Below, in pieces: positions 27,021 to 35,747 of a stretch of DNA of 64,000 bases. The notes under the pieces are model-generated. The model was not told the origin of the DNA. It saw only the letters and a list, made by a program, of their open reading frames with translations, and searched no databases. Origin of the DNA: JAJCYL01 sp965206015 (GTDB lineage Bacteria; Bacteroidota; Bacteroidia; Cytophagales; Cyclobacteriaceae). Where the stretch lies: assembly GCA_965206015.1 (NCBI GenBank), contig CBDBIW010000010.1, forward strand, positions 62,001 to 126,000, given 5' to 3'. Made by a program: the position numbers and the translations under genes. How positions within the stretch are numbered: the stretch's first letter is position 1; each line of letters opens with the position of its first letter.

Positions 27021-28182
27021 AATTATTAATAATCCTATTATATAGATCAACTTGAGACATGATAACTGCCTCCTTCTCAAACTTGCGAATGCTATTTAAA
27101 CAATTCTCGCTTAATTGTTTATATGTGTCACCACATACATTTAGGGCTTTAATAATTGTTGATTCTGCTGAATTTGTTGATGTCAAGAACCCATTTACCC
27201 CATCTTTAATTAACTCAGTACGCGTTCCTATAGAGTATCCAATAACTGGAGTCCCAACAGACATGGCTTCGACCATCGTTAATCCAAAGGTTTCATACAA
27301 AATAGACAACTGAATTAAATATTTGGATTTTCTTAAATAGTCACCAATTATTGAGTTCGGCACTCTCTCAACAAAAAGAACATTTTTCTTCTTCGCCACG
27401 TATTCAACCTTTTTTTTCAAAGTTCCACCTCCTATGACTAACCAATTGTACGTGTCACCTAGCCTTTCGATTAAATCGATAAGCAGCATTACCCCCTTTT
27501 CTTCCTCAAGCCTTCCCACAAATACTATATCATACTCCTTCTTGTCAAATGGAAGATACTGAAGGGGTTTTGCTTCAAAAAAATTGGGTTTGACAACAAT
27601 TTGATTAGTAGCTATCAAACCATTATTAATCATAAAGTCCTTTTGGAAATTGGTTAGAACAATAATTTTATTAATCCTTTTTAAGCCAATCAATTGACGA
27701 TAACAGAAAATAGCGGTGGCAGTAATGAAAGATTCCATTCGGCTATTGTGATAACATGCATGAATAATTGACGGGTATGGAAAAATGTGCGTTAGACAAT
27801 CGTGACAAACTTTACCATTTCTGAATAATATGCCCGAAGGGCACCATAGCCGATAATTGTGAAGGGTCAATATTGACTTGGCTCCAGCTAATTTAGAAGC
27901 CAAAAAAATGCTGAATGACAATAATGGGAAATAATTATGGCAATGGATGAGGTCAATCCTGTGCTTTTTTATAAATCTGTAAACACCAAAAAAATGACGT
28001 ATAGAGAAAAATACATTAAATAAAATATTGTATACATTAATTCTATCACTATACTCAAGGTATTCAAATACGCATTCCTCTCCAATGTATTCCTGTAAAG
28101 CAGTCTGTTCACTCATAAAAACGATATCTTCGCCTCCAGTAGCCTTACTTCTGTAAAAATTATGCACTAATAATATTCTCAC
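27010..28182 (-). CDS. Family 4 glycosyltransferase (GT-B fold)
   Basis: A 390-aa GT-B enzyme. The N-terminus is RILLVHNFYRSKATGGEDIV with a glycine-rich acceptor loop. The C-terminal donor domain contains YDIVFVGRLEEEKGVMLLID and the EX7E-type segment SILYETFGLTMVEAMSVGTP, characteristic of GT4. The start codon is GTG at 28182 and overlaps the upstream stop by one base. Likely adds a sugar during O-antigen or capsule repeat assembly at the inner membrane. Confidence 0.88.
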   Translation of the reverse strand: MRILLVHNFYRSKATGGEDIVFMSEQTALQEYIGEECVFEYLEYSDRINVYNILFNVFFSIRHFFGVYRFIKKHRIDLIHCHNYFPLLSFSIFLASKLAGAKSILTLHNYRLWCPSGILFRNGKVCHDCLTHIFPYPSIIHACYHNSRMESFITATAIFCYRQLIGLKRINKIIVLTNFQKDFMINNGLIATNQIVVKPNFFEAKPLQYLPFDKKEYDIVFVGRLEEEKGVMLLIDLIERLGDTYNWLVIGGGTLKKKVEYVAKKKNVLFVERVPNSIIGDYLRKSKYLIQLSILYETFGLTMVEAMSVGTPVIGYSIGTRTELIKDGVNGFLTSTNSAESTIIKALNVCGDTYKQLSENCLNSIRKFEKEAVIMSQVDLYNRIINNCED

Positions 28183-29423
28183 TATTCACTATTTAATTTA
28201 TTTCGATATACTGCTATGCCCATTAAAAAACCTATTGGGGGGAAAGATATTGGAATTGCTGTCAGCAATATGATATTAATAAATAAGATCAATGTAAGTC
28301 GGGATCTCCAATCACGATTATAGGCTCTGTATAATATAATTGTAATGGAAACAGGCAAGATTAAACCAAATATTCCCAACTCAAAAAGGGCAGCACCATA
28401 AGTGCTTAAGATTTTGTCTCCCCTGGAGACCCATTCAGCAACAAATAAATCTCTATAAGCAATAGTCTCCTTATCTAAATAGTCAGCCCATACGCCGTAT
28501 CCATTGGGAATAAACGAGTTATCAAAAAAACCTTTTATTGAGAAAAAGATATGGGCCACACGGTCATTAATACTAGCATCAATAGCTATTATCCTGAACA
28601 GGCCTTCGTTTTTTACTAAATCCAATAATTGGAAAATTCTGATGTTATATGCTCTTAGATCAATAAAACTTAAAGCAAAATACGTAACAACCAATATGGA
28701 GAAAAGATTTAGCAGCCTTTTGTAATTAATATTAACTACTAGTTTGATAGTAAACAAAATGAGCAATAACAGCACTACTGTGGAAGATCTGGCGAGAAAA
28801 ATGGCTTGAAAAATTAGAATATTACTCAGCAGTTTCTTTTTCGGATGCTCTGACATCTGCACAATCAACATGAAAAAGAGACATGAAATACCATAAAATG
28901 TAGGTTCGGGTGCCAATGAAACAACTCCTCTACCATATCCCGTGCTTACACGAGGTAAAATAAAAGACAGGAAATCAGGAAATACATGCTGTACGATTCC
29001 AACCAAAAGCCAGGTATAAACAGCAATTGTGATGAAACGATGTGGAAACTTCTTTTCAATTGAAAGCAATTTATAAGTGGCATACGTTACTGTAAACAAA
29101 CTTATGTAGCCAAATGAGTTTCGTATACCAACCAAATTAAATCCGTTAAAAAAGATTATCAAAAATGCCAGGAGTGCGATCGTGAAAGGCAGTAATAAAG
29201 CAATGTTGATATGCTTCGGAAACCATGCGATTATCAGCGCAACAGAACAAATCAATGCGTATGGTTGAACGTCAGTGTTCAAAAAAGGAATTACTTTTAA
29301 GTACGGGAAAAAACAGGAAAACACAAAAGCCCTTTTTACCCAAGTGTTCATATTTGAACAAATGGTGATCTCTCGGAAATAATTGACACCAATACTTAAG
29401 CCGGGGCGGATCAAAAGATTCAT
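28182..29423 (-). CDS. O-antigen ligase/polymerase-like integral membrane protein
   Basis: A 413-aa protein with about ten hydrophobic segments (ALICSVALIIAWFP, IALLLPFTIALLAFLIIFF, GLILPVSITIILYR). A long extracytoplasmic loop around residues 240-330 (FIPNGYGVWADYLDKE) is typical of the Wzy/WaaL superfamily. With an ABC exporter in the same locus, a ligase role is as likely as polymerization. ATG overlaps the upstream TGA (ATGA). Confidence 0.8.
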   Translation of the reverse strand: MNLLIRPGLSIGVNYFREITICSNMNTWVKRAFVFSCFFPYLKVIPFLNTDVQPYALICSVALIIAWFPKHINIALLLPFTIALLAFLIIFFNGFNLVGIRNSFGYISLFTVTYATYKLLSIEKKFPHRFITIAVYTWLLVGIVQHVFPDFLSFILPRVSTGYGRGVVSLAPEPTFYGISCLFFMLIVQMSEHPKKKLLSNILIFQAIFLARSSTVVLLLLILFTIKLVVNINYKRLLNLFSILVVTYFALSFIDLRAYNIRIFQLLDLVKNEGLFRIIAIDASINDRVAHIFFSIKGFFDNSFIPNGYGVWADYLDKETIAYRDLFVAEWVSRGDKILSTYGAALFELGIFGLILPVSITIILYRAYNRDWRSRLTLILFINIILLTAIPISFPPIGFLMGIAVYRNKLNSE

Positions 29424-30166
29424 AAAAACATCTTTTTCAAAAACTGCTTCAAATAGGTAATAAATATATATTTCCTATAATGTGCTCTTACCAGTATAGT
29501 ATTGTCTACTTTATTTCTCTTAATCACATCTCTCCAGCTTTTTATAGTGTCAATTTGCTGAACATCAGACAACCCACCATTTAAAATTATAGAAATAGTT
29601 GAATTGAGATATGTGAATTTTTTATTTCTCAAATACATTTCATAAAAAAATTCAAAATCTGCACCGATCCTATTCTTCGAATTATATTTATTTTCAATCA
29701 ACAATCCTCTTTTTATTAAGACCGATTGGTGGCAAAACTGCGATCCTAATTTGAGATCTCTGACATTGCCAGCTTTTCTTTTTCTTAAGCCACGAAAGTC
29801 TCTGAAATCAACTATATGATTACCGTATAAAACATCACTGTCACTAATATGCTTTTGTGAGAAAATATTAAATATCACATCTTCATTGGCAAAAATATCT
29901 CCTGCGTTCAAAAAAAGCAGCCAGTCACCTTTTGCCCTGTCAACACCTTTATTCATAGCATCATAAATGCCTTGATCTTTTTCACTTATCCAATAACTAA
30001 TCGAACTCAGATTGTTATTAATAACCCTAAGTGTACTGTCATCACTTCCTCCATCAATAACTATCATCTCAAAGTTCTTGCTTGTTTGATTAAAAACACT
30101 GGACATTGTCTTATCCAGCCCGGACGGGTCGTTGAGAACTACAGTAATTATTGATAAGAGTGTCAA
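29420..30166 (-). CDS. Family 2 glycosyltransferase (colanic-acid WcaE-like)
   Basis: GT-A enzyme. SIITVVLNDPSGLDKTMSSV opens the domain; MIVIDGGSDDSTLRVI, WISEKDQGIYDAMNKG and LFLNAGDIFAN follow, the last containing the metal-binding acidic pair. The only supported start is a TTG at 30166. It is tightly coupled to the membrane protein downstream (4-base overlap). The same motif set occurs in the family-2 enzyme at 35748-36515, so the two are paralogues. Confidence 0.86.
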   Translation of the reverse strand: MTLLSIITVVLNDPSGLDKTMSSVFNQTSKNFEMIVIDGGSDDSTLRVINNNLSSISYWISEKDQGIYDAMNKGVDRAKGDWLLFLNAGDIFANEDVIFNIFSQKHISDSDVLYGNHIVDFRDFRGLRKRKAGNVRDLKLGSQFCHQSVLIKRGLLIENKYNSKNRIGADFEFFYEMYLRNKKFTYLNSTISIILNGGLSDVQQIDTIKSWRDVIKRNKVDNTILVRAHYRKYIFITYLKQFLKKMFL

Positions 30167-30324
30167 ACCAGGTAAAATGTGAATTTCAAAAACTTCAACC
30201 AGTCACAGATTTCATCCACCATTGCTTTAAGAGGCCTCAAAACTCATTGCAATATTTGATTTTGGAATGGATTGGATTTATCGTGAATCGACCTAAGTTT
30301 GCAACTTAAAATTTTGGCAACGCT

Positions 30325-30945
30325 ATGAATGATAGAGAATACTGGGAAAATTACTATGAAAGTCATATGGATCATGGCAAGCCCTCATCATTTGCAAATT
30401 TTGTAATTGAAACATTTCAGCCTACTGGTAGCTTAATAGAATTAGGTTGTGGGAATGGAAGAGACAGTATCTTCTTTGCTATGGAAAATCTACAGGTCAT
30501 TGGTGTTGACCAATGTGAAAATGTTGTCCAAAGATTGAACTTTCTTAATTTACCCAAAGCCGAATTCATTAAGGCTGATTTTACAAAATTGACTAATCAC
30601 ACCAGGTACGATAATATTTATTCGCGGTTTACACTTCATTCTGTAAATAAAGCTGATGCATCAAGAGCGTTAAACTGGGCATTCAGTTCTCTTGAAAATA
30701 ATGGATATTTGTTTATCGAAGTGCGAAGCATAAAAGATGATCTTTATGGTCAGGGAAAGCAAGTAGCAGAAGACGCATGGCAGACTGACCACTACCGACG
30801 GTTTGTAAAAAATGAGGAATTCAAAGCAGAATTGGAAGAAATTGGATTTCAGATTGTGTATCACAAAGAATCCAGGGGCCTGGCACCATATAAAGATGAA
30901 GACCCAATAGCTATTAGATCTGTCTGCAAAAAAGTTATTAAGTAG
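30325..30945 (+). CDS. Class I SAM-dependent methyltransferase
   Basis: A 206-aa Rossmann methyltransferase. Motif I is LIELGCGNGRDSIFFA (residues ~38-53), motif II VIGVDQCENVV, and YDNIYSRFTLHSV is the post-motif region. It is the only plus-strand gene in the polysaccharide region and is convergent with the phosphatidyltransferase, overlapping it by 8 bases. It may methylate a sugar or capsular terminus, but that is inference from position only. Confidence 0.85.
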   Translation: MNDREYWENYYESHMDHGKPSSFANFVIETFQPTGSLIELGCGNGRDSIFFAMENLQVIGVDQCENVVQRLNFLNLPKAEFIKADFTKLTNHTRYDNIYSRFTLHSVNKADASRALNWAFSSLENNGYLFIEVRSIKDDLYGQGKQVAEDAWQTDHYRRFVKNEEFKAELEEIGFQIVYHKESRGLAPYKDEDPIAIRSVCKKVIK

Positions 30946-31681
30946 TTGACTCCGGTGGCTTAGCGAAATGAGATTTAACCAAATTGGAATTAACTATCGT
31001 TATAACTATATCGTCTATCAAGCAGACCACAACCGCCCCTATACCTATTATATAGGCGATCATAAAGGAATGACTAACAAGATACGTTACTATCACAAAA
31101 ATATAGCTCCCCAATCTTGTGGGAACCCAAATACGCGGGTTACTTAGTATTACTCTTATGTCATTGTTGACTGTCTTCCTTCCGCCTTTTTTTATGTTTA
31201 TGACGCCTTTATGCTCTATAGCCATATAAAAAGCCAATTTAATTATATCCATAAAAAGAAAGATCAATACATATACAATTAGGAACAGACCCTCCATTTG
31301 ATCACCATTATCTAGATGAAAAAGAGTTAGAGAGATAGATGAAGCAATAAGCACAAATCTGTCTGAAAGCATATCAAGAATTGCACCCAAATAAGACCCA
31401 CCTCCTTTAGCTCTTGCCACATTGCCATCCACAAAATCGCAAACCAAAAAAACTATAAATCCATAAAGAACAAACTGAATATTGATGAAGTATCCCAGTA
31501 AAGCCCCAAGTGTTCCAAAAATCCATCCAGTCAGGGTAATTGCATTTGCACTTAATTTTGTATAGTTGAGAAAGAACCACGTTGGAACAGTAGTAAAGGT
31601 TAAAGCAAAGATTTGGATATAAATATCGTGCTTACCATAATTCCTATTTTGGAACAACAAATAATGAAAAGAATATTTCAT
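30938..31681 (-). CDS. CDP-alcohol phosphatidyltransferase family membrane protein
   Basis: Integral membrane enzyme that transfers a CDP-linked head group to an alcohol. The catalytic motif DxxDGxxARxxxxxxxxGxxxDxxxD is complete: CDFVDGNVARAKGGG then SYLGAILDMLSDR (residues ~80-107). About six membrane segments are visible. Its first ~50 codons are also present as two truncated copies at 33018-33164 and 34504-34650, products of the tandem triplication. In a polysaccharide locus it may modify a lipid carrier or attach a phospho-alcohol; not determinable here. Confidence 0.88.
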   Translation of the reverse strand: MKYSFHYLLFQNRNYGKHDIYIQIFALTFTTVPTWFFLNYTKLSANAITLTGWIFGTLGALLGYFINIQFVLYGFIVFLVCDFVDGNVARAKGGGSYLGAILDMLSDRFVLIASSISLTLFHLDNGDQMEGLFLIVYVLIFLFMDIIKLAFYMAIEHKGVINIKKGGRKTVNNDIRVILSNPRIWVPTRLGSYIFVIVTYLVSHSFMIAYIIGIGAVVVCLIDDIVITIVNSNLVKSHFAKPPESTT

Positions 31682-31723
31682 GTCTGAAATTTAAAGTCCG
31701 GTTTATCCGGAAACTGAATGATT

Positions 31724-32686
31724 TTAACCATTTATGTGTTTCCTGGCAGTACGAATCAATTCTATTAGGAAAGAAGGAAGGAATTTCTTCAAGAATTTCC
31801 TCAAAGCTGGGAATGATACTGAAGGTACTGGAATTCTTTCTTCATACTTCTTATCGAACCAATCAAATGGTAAAACGTACTGTGGATGCATTAAAGGGAA
31901 ACTCAAGTCCTCTGCTTTCAAATACGCTTCTTTTGCGAAACCTGTGGTATGCGTAGCACCCTCACCAAAACCAATATTTGAAACCAGGTTTGTTTTCGGA
32001 AAAATGGATAGCTGGTTGTTCATAGCCAACGAGAAATACCACTGCCAGTCCCAGGCACTAACCCTATCGTTTAATATCGCTTTGATGTTTTCCTCCCAGT
32101 ACACATTACTACGACTACTATAACCCATATTTGACAAAACAGCACTCCTGTATTCCGTTTTTAACCAATTCATTTCGTAATCCATCTCTTTCCAGGCTCG
32201 CCTCCAGGTCGCCCACCCCCAACATCCCTTATTCCTTGAAAACAGATATGAGCTATTGGTTGGCGAGATTCCGAAATGATTATTACCACTGATCATACCC
32301 ACCCTGTTATCACCCTGATATCTGATCAATAGCTCCTGACAGTATCTGAAAAAACTTTTTACAGGTACAGTATCGTCTTCGAGAATTATACCTTTTTCCT
32401 CAGTGGAAAAGAACCAGTCAATTGAAGCTTTTACACCCGGGCCACATCCGAGGTTTTCGTTCCTAAACCAGGTATTTAAGTCACATTCCCAATCAATATT
32501 ACTACATAAAAAGTCTCGAATTTCAATAATAGCATCCTCTTCACTCCTTCCCGGCTTTGGCCCGTCTGAAGATATATACAATTTCTTTGGCTGGATTTTT
32601 CTTATTGATTTAAACACTTGTGTCGTAGTGTTTAATCTGTTGTAGGTAAGGAACAGAATTGGTATTTCAAATGGAGATGAGTTCAT
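31724..32686 (-). CDS. Glycosyltransferase (nucleotide-diphospho-sugar transferase fold), tandem copy 1
   Basis: A 320-aa GT-A-like protein. IPILFLTYNRLNTTTQVFKS opens the domain, YISSDGPKPGRSEEDA follows, and GIILEDDTVPVKSFF (residues ~97-111) carries the acidic metal site. GCWGWATWRRAWKEMD is characteristic of this family. It differs from copies 2 and 3 near the N-terminus (ILFLTY, RYQGDN) but shares its C-terminal third with copy 3 (SAWDWQWYF, DWFDKKYEERIPVP). It directly precedes the complete phosphatidyltransferase gene. Confidence 0.85.
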   Translation of the reverse strand: MNSSPFEIPILFLTYNRLNTTTQVFKSIRKIQPKKLYISSDGPKPGRSEEDAIIEIRDFLCSNIDWECDLNTWFRNENLGCGPGVKASIDWFFSTEEKGIILEDDTVPVKSFFRYCQELLIRYQGDNRVGMISGNNHFGISPTNSSYLFSRNKGCWGWATWRRAWKEMDYEMNWLKTEYRSAVLSNMGYSSRSNVYWEENIKAILNDRVSAWDWQWYFSLAMNNQLSIFPKTNLVSNIGFGEGATHTTGFAKEAYLKAEDLSFPLMHPQYVLPFDWFDKKYEERIPVPSVSFPALRKFLKKFLPSFLIELIRTARKHING

Positions 32687-32778
32687 AAATAAGTTATAAA
32701 TAAGTTATCAATAGCCATCGACAGGACATGTGGCAGTCAGAAATAGCATCTCGGACCTCTCTTTAATAAGGCCTTCAC

Positions 32779-33009
32779 TTACCATTTAATGAGTCTTAAT
32801 TTTCTGAGAACTCTCTTTAATAGAATTAATGCCTTTAACCACCATTCCGGGGAATTGAATTCTTTTTTCATAAAATCACTTCTCTCCTTTCGCATAATGA
32901 TTTGACTGGCAGGGTCAGAACTCACCCCGCCCGGATCATAGTTCGATATCACGCTGTCAATAATGGAATAGGTTACTTTATATTTAAAAAGTGCCAACAT
33001 AAAGGATTG
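32779..33009 (-). pseudogene. 3-prime remnant of the family-2 glycosyltransferase (junction 1)
   Basis: Encodes the last ~75 residues of the enzyme at 35748-36515 (DWQSFMLALFKYKVTYS to LRKLRLIKW) without its catalytic domain. It is fused at CCAGTCAG to antisense-frame phosphatidyltransferase DNA. A few substitutions (IIDSVISNYD) distinguish it from the parent. Confidence 0.88.
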
Positions 33010-33017
33010 CCAGTCAG

Positions 33018-33164
33018 GGTAATTGCATTTGCACTTAATTTTGTATAGTTGAGAAAGAACCACGTTGGAACAGTAGTAAAGGTTAAAGCAAAGATTTGGA
33101 TATAAATATCGTGCTTACCATAATCCCTATTTTGGAACAACAAATAATGAAAAGAATATTTCAT
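33018..33164 (-). pseudogene. 5-prime remnant of the phosphatidyltransferase gene (junction 1)
   Basis: Contains the start and first ~49 codons (MKYSFHYLLFQNRDYGKHD to SANAITLTG), then runs into the glycosyltransferase remnant in another frame. It lacks the catalytic motif. Its start and upstream region are intact, so a ~63-residue membrane peptide could still be made. Confidence 0.85.
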
Positions 33165-33206
33165 GTCTGAAATTTAAAGTCCGGTTTATCCGGAAACTGA
33201 ATGATT

Positions 33207-34172
33207 TTAACCATTTATGTGTTTCCTGGCAGTACGAATGTGTTTCCTGGCAGTACGAATCAATTCTATTAGAAAAGAAGGAAGGAATTTCTTCAAAGTG
33301 TGGAATGATAAAACTGAAACTTCTTCATCATACTTCTTATCGAACACATCAAATGGTAAAACGTACTGTGGATGCATTAAAGGGAAACTCAAGTCCTCTG
33401 CTTTCAAATACGCTTCTTTTGCGAAACCTATGGAATGCGTAGCACCCTCACCAAAACCAATATTTGAAACCAGGTTTGTTTTCGGAACAATGGATAGCTG
33501 GTTGTTCATAGCTAACGAGAAACACCACTGGAAGTCCCAGTTGTTAGCCGTATTGTTTAATATCGCTTTGATGTTTTCCTCCCAATACACATTATTACGA
33601 CTACTATAACCCATATTTGACAAAACAGCACTCCTATATTCCGTTTTTAACCAATTCATTTCGTAATCCATCTCTTTCCAGGCTCGCCTCCAGGTCGCCC
33701 ACCCCCAACATCCCTTATTCCTTGAAAACAGATATGAGCTATTGGTTGGCGAGATTCCGAAATGATTATTACCACTGATCATACCCACCCTGTTATCATC
33801 CTGATATCTGATCAATAGCTCCTGACAGTATCTGAAAAAACTTTTTACAGGTACAGTATCGTCTTCGAGAATTATACCTTTTTCCTCAGTGGAAAAGAAC
33901 CAGTCAATTGAAGCTTTTACACCCGGGCCACATCCGAGGTTTTCGTTCCTAAACCAGGTATTTAAGTCACATTCCCAATCAATATTACTACATAAAAAGT
34001 CCCGAATTTCAATAATAGCATCCTCTTCACTCCTTCCCGGCTTTGGCCCGTCTGAAGATATATACAATTTCTTTGGCTGGATTTTTCTTATTGATTTAAA
34101 CACTTGTGTCGTAGTGTTTAATCTGTTGTAGGTAAGTAACAGAATTGGTATTTCAAATGGAGATGAATTCAT
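33207..34172 (-). CDS. Glycosyltransferase, tandem copy 2 (diverged C-terminal half)
   Basis: A 321-aa protein. The first ~200 residues match copy 3 almost exactly (ILLLTY, RYQDDN). From about residue 205 it differs in patches: TANNWDFQWCF for VSAWDWQWYF, THSIGFAK for THTTGFAK, DVFDKKYDEEVSVLSF for DWFDKKYEERIPVP. The extreme C-terminus carries a 21-bp tandem duplication (33217-33258) repeating IRTARKH. The frame is intact, so it is probably functional, perhaps with altered acceptor preference (inference). Confidence 0.85.
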   Translation of the reverse strand: MNSSPFEIPILLLTYNRLNTTTQVFKSIRKIQPKKLYISSDGPKPGRSEEDAIIEIRDFLCSNIDWECDLNTWFRNENLGCGPGVKASIDWFFSTEEKGIILEDDTVPVKSFFRYCQELLIRYQDDNRVGMISGNNHFGISPTNSSYLFSRNKGCWGWATWRRAWKEMDYEMNWLKTEYRSAVLSNMGYSSRNNVYWEENIKAILNNTANNWDFQWCFSLAMNNQLSIVPKTNLVSNIGFGEGATHSIGFAKEAYLKAEDLSFPLMHPQYVLPFDVFDKKYDEEVSVLSFHTLKKFLPSFLIELIRTARKHIRTARKHING

Positions 34173-34264
34173 AAATAAGTTATAAATAAGTTATCAATAG
34201 CCATCGACAGGACATGTGACAGTCAGAAATAGCATCTCGGACCTCTCTTTAATAAGGCCTTCAC

Positions 34265-34495
34265 TTACCATTTAATGAGTCTTAATTTTCTGAGAACTCT
34301 CTTTAATACAATTAATGCCTTTAACCACCATTCCGGGGAATTGAATTCTTTTTTCATAAAATCACTTCTCTCCTTTCGCATAATGATTTGACTGGCAGGG
34401 TCAGAACTCACCCCGCCCGGATCATAGTTCGATATCACCCTGCCAATAACGGAATAGGTTACTTTATATTTAAAAAGTGCCAACATAAAGAATTG
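34265..34495 (-). pseudogene. 3-prime remnant of the family-2 glycosyltransferase (junction 2)
   Basis: Second truncated copy of the C-terminal ~75 residues (DWQFFMLALFKYKVTYSVI), closer to the complete parent gene than the junction-1 remnant. It ends with the same LRKLRLIKW and is joined at CCAGTCAG to phosphatidyltransferase DNA. Confidence 0.88.
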
Positions 34496-34503
34496 CCAGT
34501 CAG

Positions 34504-34650
34504 GGTAATTGCATTTGCACTTAATTTTGTATAGTTGAGAAAGAACCACGTTGGAACAGTAGTAAAGGTTAAAGCAAAGATTTGGATATAAATATCGTGC
34601 TTACCATAATTCCTATTTTGGAACAACAAATAATGAAAAGAATATTTCAT
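34504..34650 (-). pseudogene. 5-prime remnant of the phosphatidyltransferase gene (junction 2)
   Basis: Second truncated head of the gene at 30938-31681 (first ~49 codons, FQNRNYGKHD as in the parent). The catalytic motif is absent. Confidence 0.85.
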
Positions 34651-34692
34651 GTCTGAAATTTAAAGTCCGGTTTATCCGGAAACTGAATGATT

Positions 34693-35655
34693 TTAACCAT
34701 TTATGTGTTTCCTGGCAGTACGAATCAATTCTATTAGGAAAGAAGGAAGGAATTTCTTCAAGAATTTCCTCAAAGCTGGGAATGATACTGAAGGTACTGG
34801 AATTCTTTCTTCATACTTCTTATCGAACCAATCAAATGGTAAAACGTACTGTGGATGCATTAAAGGGAAACTCAAGTCCTCTGCTTTCAAATACGCTTCT
34901 TTTGCGAAACCTGTGGTATGCGTAGCACCCTCACCAAAACCAATATTTGAAACCAGGTTTGTTTTCGGAAAAATGGATAGCTGGTTGTTCATAGCCAACG
35001 AGAAATACCACTGCCAGTCCCAGGCACTAACCCTATCGTTTAATATCGCTTTGATGTTTTCCTCCCAGTACACATTACTACGACTACTATAACCCATATT
35101 TGACAAAACAGCACTCCTGTATTCCGTTTTTAACCAATTCATTTCGTAATCCATCTCTTTCCAGGCTCGCCTCCAGGTCGCCCACCCCCAACATCCCTTA
35201 TTCCTTGAAAACAGATATGAGCTATTGGTTGGCGAGATTCCGAAATGATTATTACCACTGATCATACCCACCCTGTTATCATCCTGATATCTGATCAATA
35301 GCTCCTGACAGTATCTGAAAAAACTTTTTACAGGTACAGTATCGTCTTCGAGAATTATACCTTTTTCCTCAGTGGAAAAGAACCAGTCAATTGAAGCTTT
35401 TACACCCGGGCCACATCCGAGGTTTTCGTTCCTAAACCAGGTATTTAAGTCACATTCCCAATCAATATTACTACATAAAAAGTCCCGAATTTCAATAATA
35501 GCATCCTCTTCACTCCTTCCCGGCTTTGGCCCGTCTGAAGATATATACAATTTCTTTGGCTGGATTTTTCTTATTGATTTAAACACTTGTGTCGTAGTGT
35601 TTAATCTGTTGTAGGTAAGTAACAGAATTGGTATTTCAAATGGAGATGAATTCAT
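34693..35655 (-). CDS. Glycosyltransferase, tandem copy 3
   Basis: A 320-aa protein with the same domain layout as copy 1. The N-terminal half carries the copy-2 variants (ILLLTY, RYQDDN), while the C-terminal half is that of copy 1 (SAWDWQWYF, DWFDKKYEERIPVP). It is therefore a mosaic of the other two. It follows the complete family-2 glycosyltransferase and is probably the position of the original single gene. Sugar and acceptor unknown. Confidence 0.85.
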   Translation of the reverse strand: MNSSPFEIPILLLTYNRLNTTTQVFKSIRKIQPKKLYISSDGPKPGRSEEDAIIEIRDFLCSNIDWECDLNTWFRNENLGCGPGVKASIDWFFSTEEKGIILEDDTVPVKSFFRYCQELLIRYQDDNRVGMISGNNHFGISPTNSSYLFSRNKGCWGWATWRRAWKEMDYEMNWLKTEYRSAVLSNMGYSSRSNVYWEENIKAILNDRVSAWDWQWYFSLAMNNQLSIFPKTNLVSNIGFGEGATHTTGFAKEAYLKAEDLSFPLMHPQYVLPFDWFDKKYEERIPVPSVSFPALRKFLKKFLPSFLIELIRTARKHING

Positions 35656-35747
35656 AAATAAGTTATAAATAAGTTATCAATAGCCATCGACAGGACATGT
35701 GACAGTCAGAAATAGCATCTCGGACCTCTCTTTAATAAGGCCTTCAC

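Noticed and set aside
31734..32123. Plus-strand frames repeated three times opposite the glycosyltransferase copies
   Set aside because: They are antisense shadows; their conservation follows from the near-identity of the DNA repeat.
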